7,038 nt of DNA from an uncultured Clostridia bacterium. Lineage in GTDB: Bacteria; Bacillota; Clostridia; Christensenellales; Aristaeellaceae. A program made the position numbers and the translations under genes. The notes below the pieces were generated by a model. That model was not told the DNA's origin and did no database searches. It worked only from the letters and a program-made list of their open reading frames with translations. Positions 6,459-7,038 of this stretch are shown piece after piece. Every line of letters begins with the position of its first letter. Positions within the stretch are counted from its first letter, which is position 1. Where the stretch lies: contig CAKUKP010000103.1 in assembly GCA_934663625.1 (NCBI GenBank), forward strand, positions 1-7,038. The letters are read 5' to 3'.

Positions 6459-6488
6459 GGATAACAATTGAAAAGAGGTAGCATAGAA

Positions 6489-7038
6489 ATGACGAAGATC
6501 GATCTTACGAAGTATGGCATTTCCGGTACCACCGAAATCGTGCACAATCCTTCCTACGAAATGCTGTTTGAAGAAGAAACCAAGCCGGGTCTGACGGGCT
6601 ACGACGTTGGCAAGGTAAGCGAGCTGGGCGCTGTGAACGTCATGACCGGCGTTTACACCGGTCGTTCCCCGAAGGATAAGTTCATCGTTATGGATGAGAA
6701 CTCCAAGGACACCGTATGGTGGACCTCCGACGAATATAAGAATGATAACCATCCGGCTTCTCAGGAAGCATGGGATGCGGTAAAGAAGCTTGCGCAGAAG
6801 GAGCTTTCCAACAAGCGCCTGTTCGTCGTGGATGCGTTCTGCGGCGCGAACAAGGATACCCGCATGGCCATCCGCTTCATCGTTGAAGTTGCATGGCAGG
6901 CACACTTCGTAACCAACATGTTCATCAAGCCCACCGAGGAAGAGCTTGAAAACTTCGAGCCGGACTTCATCGTTTACAACGCTTCCAAGGCGAAGGTTGA
7001 AAATTACAAGGAACTGGGTCTGAATTCCGAAACGGCGG
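6489..7038 (+). CDS. pckA: Phosphoenolpyruvate carboxykinase (ATP), N-terminal part (3' end outside window)
   Basis: The open frame starts at ATG 6489 and runs off the right edge after 183 codons. The ATP-type enzyme interconverts oxaloacetate plus ATP with phosphoenolpyruvate, CO2 and ADP in the cytosol; it serves gluconeogenesis, or CO2 fixation in fermenting anaerobes. The protein begins MTKIDLTKYGISG and then HNPSYEMLFEEE, as usual for the family. VMTGVYTGRSPKDKFIV (51-67) contains the conserved arginine (R59) of the substrate site. DAFCGAN (115-121) and FVTNMFIKP follow in the expected order. This pattern is ATP-type, not GTP-type. The nucleotide-binding P-loop and metal ligands lie in the missing part (full length about 530). 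The ribosome binding site AGAGG (6474-6478) is 10 bases before the ATG, slightly long. Gene upstream is rsmA, same strand, 188 bases away. Confidence 0.95.
   Translation, partial: MTKIDLTKYGISGTTEIVHNPSYEMLFEEETKPGLTGYDVGKVSELGAVNVMTGVYTGRSPKDKFIVMDENSKDTVWWTSDEYKNDNHPASQEAWDAVKKLAQKELSNKRLFVVDAFCGANKDTRMAIRFIVEVAWQAHFVTNMFIKPTEEELENFEPDFIVYNASKAKVENYKELGLNSETA

Noticed and set aside
6457..6469. Match to half of the E. coli lac operator (GCGGATAACAATT)
   Set aside because: Only one half is present and the symmetrical partner is missing; with no lacI-like context this is most likely coincidence. It does not suggest vector sequence because flanking bases differ.
1..7038. Search for mobile elements, CRISPR arrays, tRNA/rRNA genes, or a defence or secondary-metabolite system
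   Set aside because: No transposase, integrase, repeat array or RNA gene signature is visible; all genes are housekeeping or common families with uniform codon use.

Overview
The window looks like an ordinary chromosomal stretch from a Gram-positive bacterium, most likely a Clostridia-type member of the Bacillota. The evidence is strong AGGAGG-like ribosome binding sites, SigA-type TTGACA/TATAAT promoters, intrinsic terminators with T-runs, and a CtsR-type heat-shock operator in front of clpB, a regulator characteristic of Bacillota. Base composition is moderate (about half GC by eye), with many gcg, cgc, gaa and aag codons. I cannot name a genus. There are no mobile elements, CRISPR arrays, tRNA or rRNA genes, and I found no sign of a new multi-gene system.

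Layout from left to right: (1) the 3' end of a PucR/CdaR-family transcription regulator (+), cut by the window edge; (2) a hairpin terminator between convergent genes; (3) an EamA/DMT-family ten-helix transporter (-); (4) a 293-base divergent intergenic region with a candidate promoter for the transporter, a near-consensus promoter for clpB, a CtsR box just past its predicted start site, and a leader of about 140 nt; (5) clpB (+), the Hsp100 disaggregase, followed by a strong terminator; (6) upp (+), uracil phosphoribosyltransferase, with its own promoter and a terminator-like hairpin after it; (7) rsmA/ksgA (+), the 16S rRNA adenine dimethyltransferase, starting only 29 bases after that hairpin; (8) a 188-base intergenic region with a candidate promoter, an inverted repeat near the start site and a leader hairpin; (9) the first 183 codons of pckA (+), ATP-type phosphoenolpyruvate carboxykinase, running off the right edge.

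The genes are mostly single transcription units with unrelated housekeeping roles: protein disaggregation under stress, pyrimidine salvage, ribosome maturation and gluconeogenic/anaplerotic carbon flow. The most informative signals are regulatory: the CtsR operator at clpB and its surrounding GTCA-type heptads, the terminator-like hairpin pressed against the rsmA ribosome binding site, and the inverted repeat at the pckA start site. Very long open frames antisense to clpB, upp, rsmA and the transporter are explained by avoidance of the codons TTA, CTA and TCA, not by real genes.
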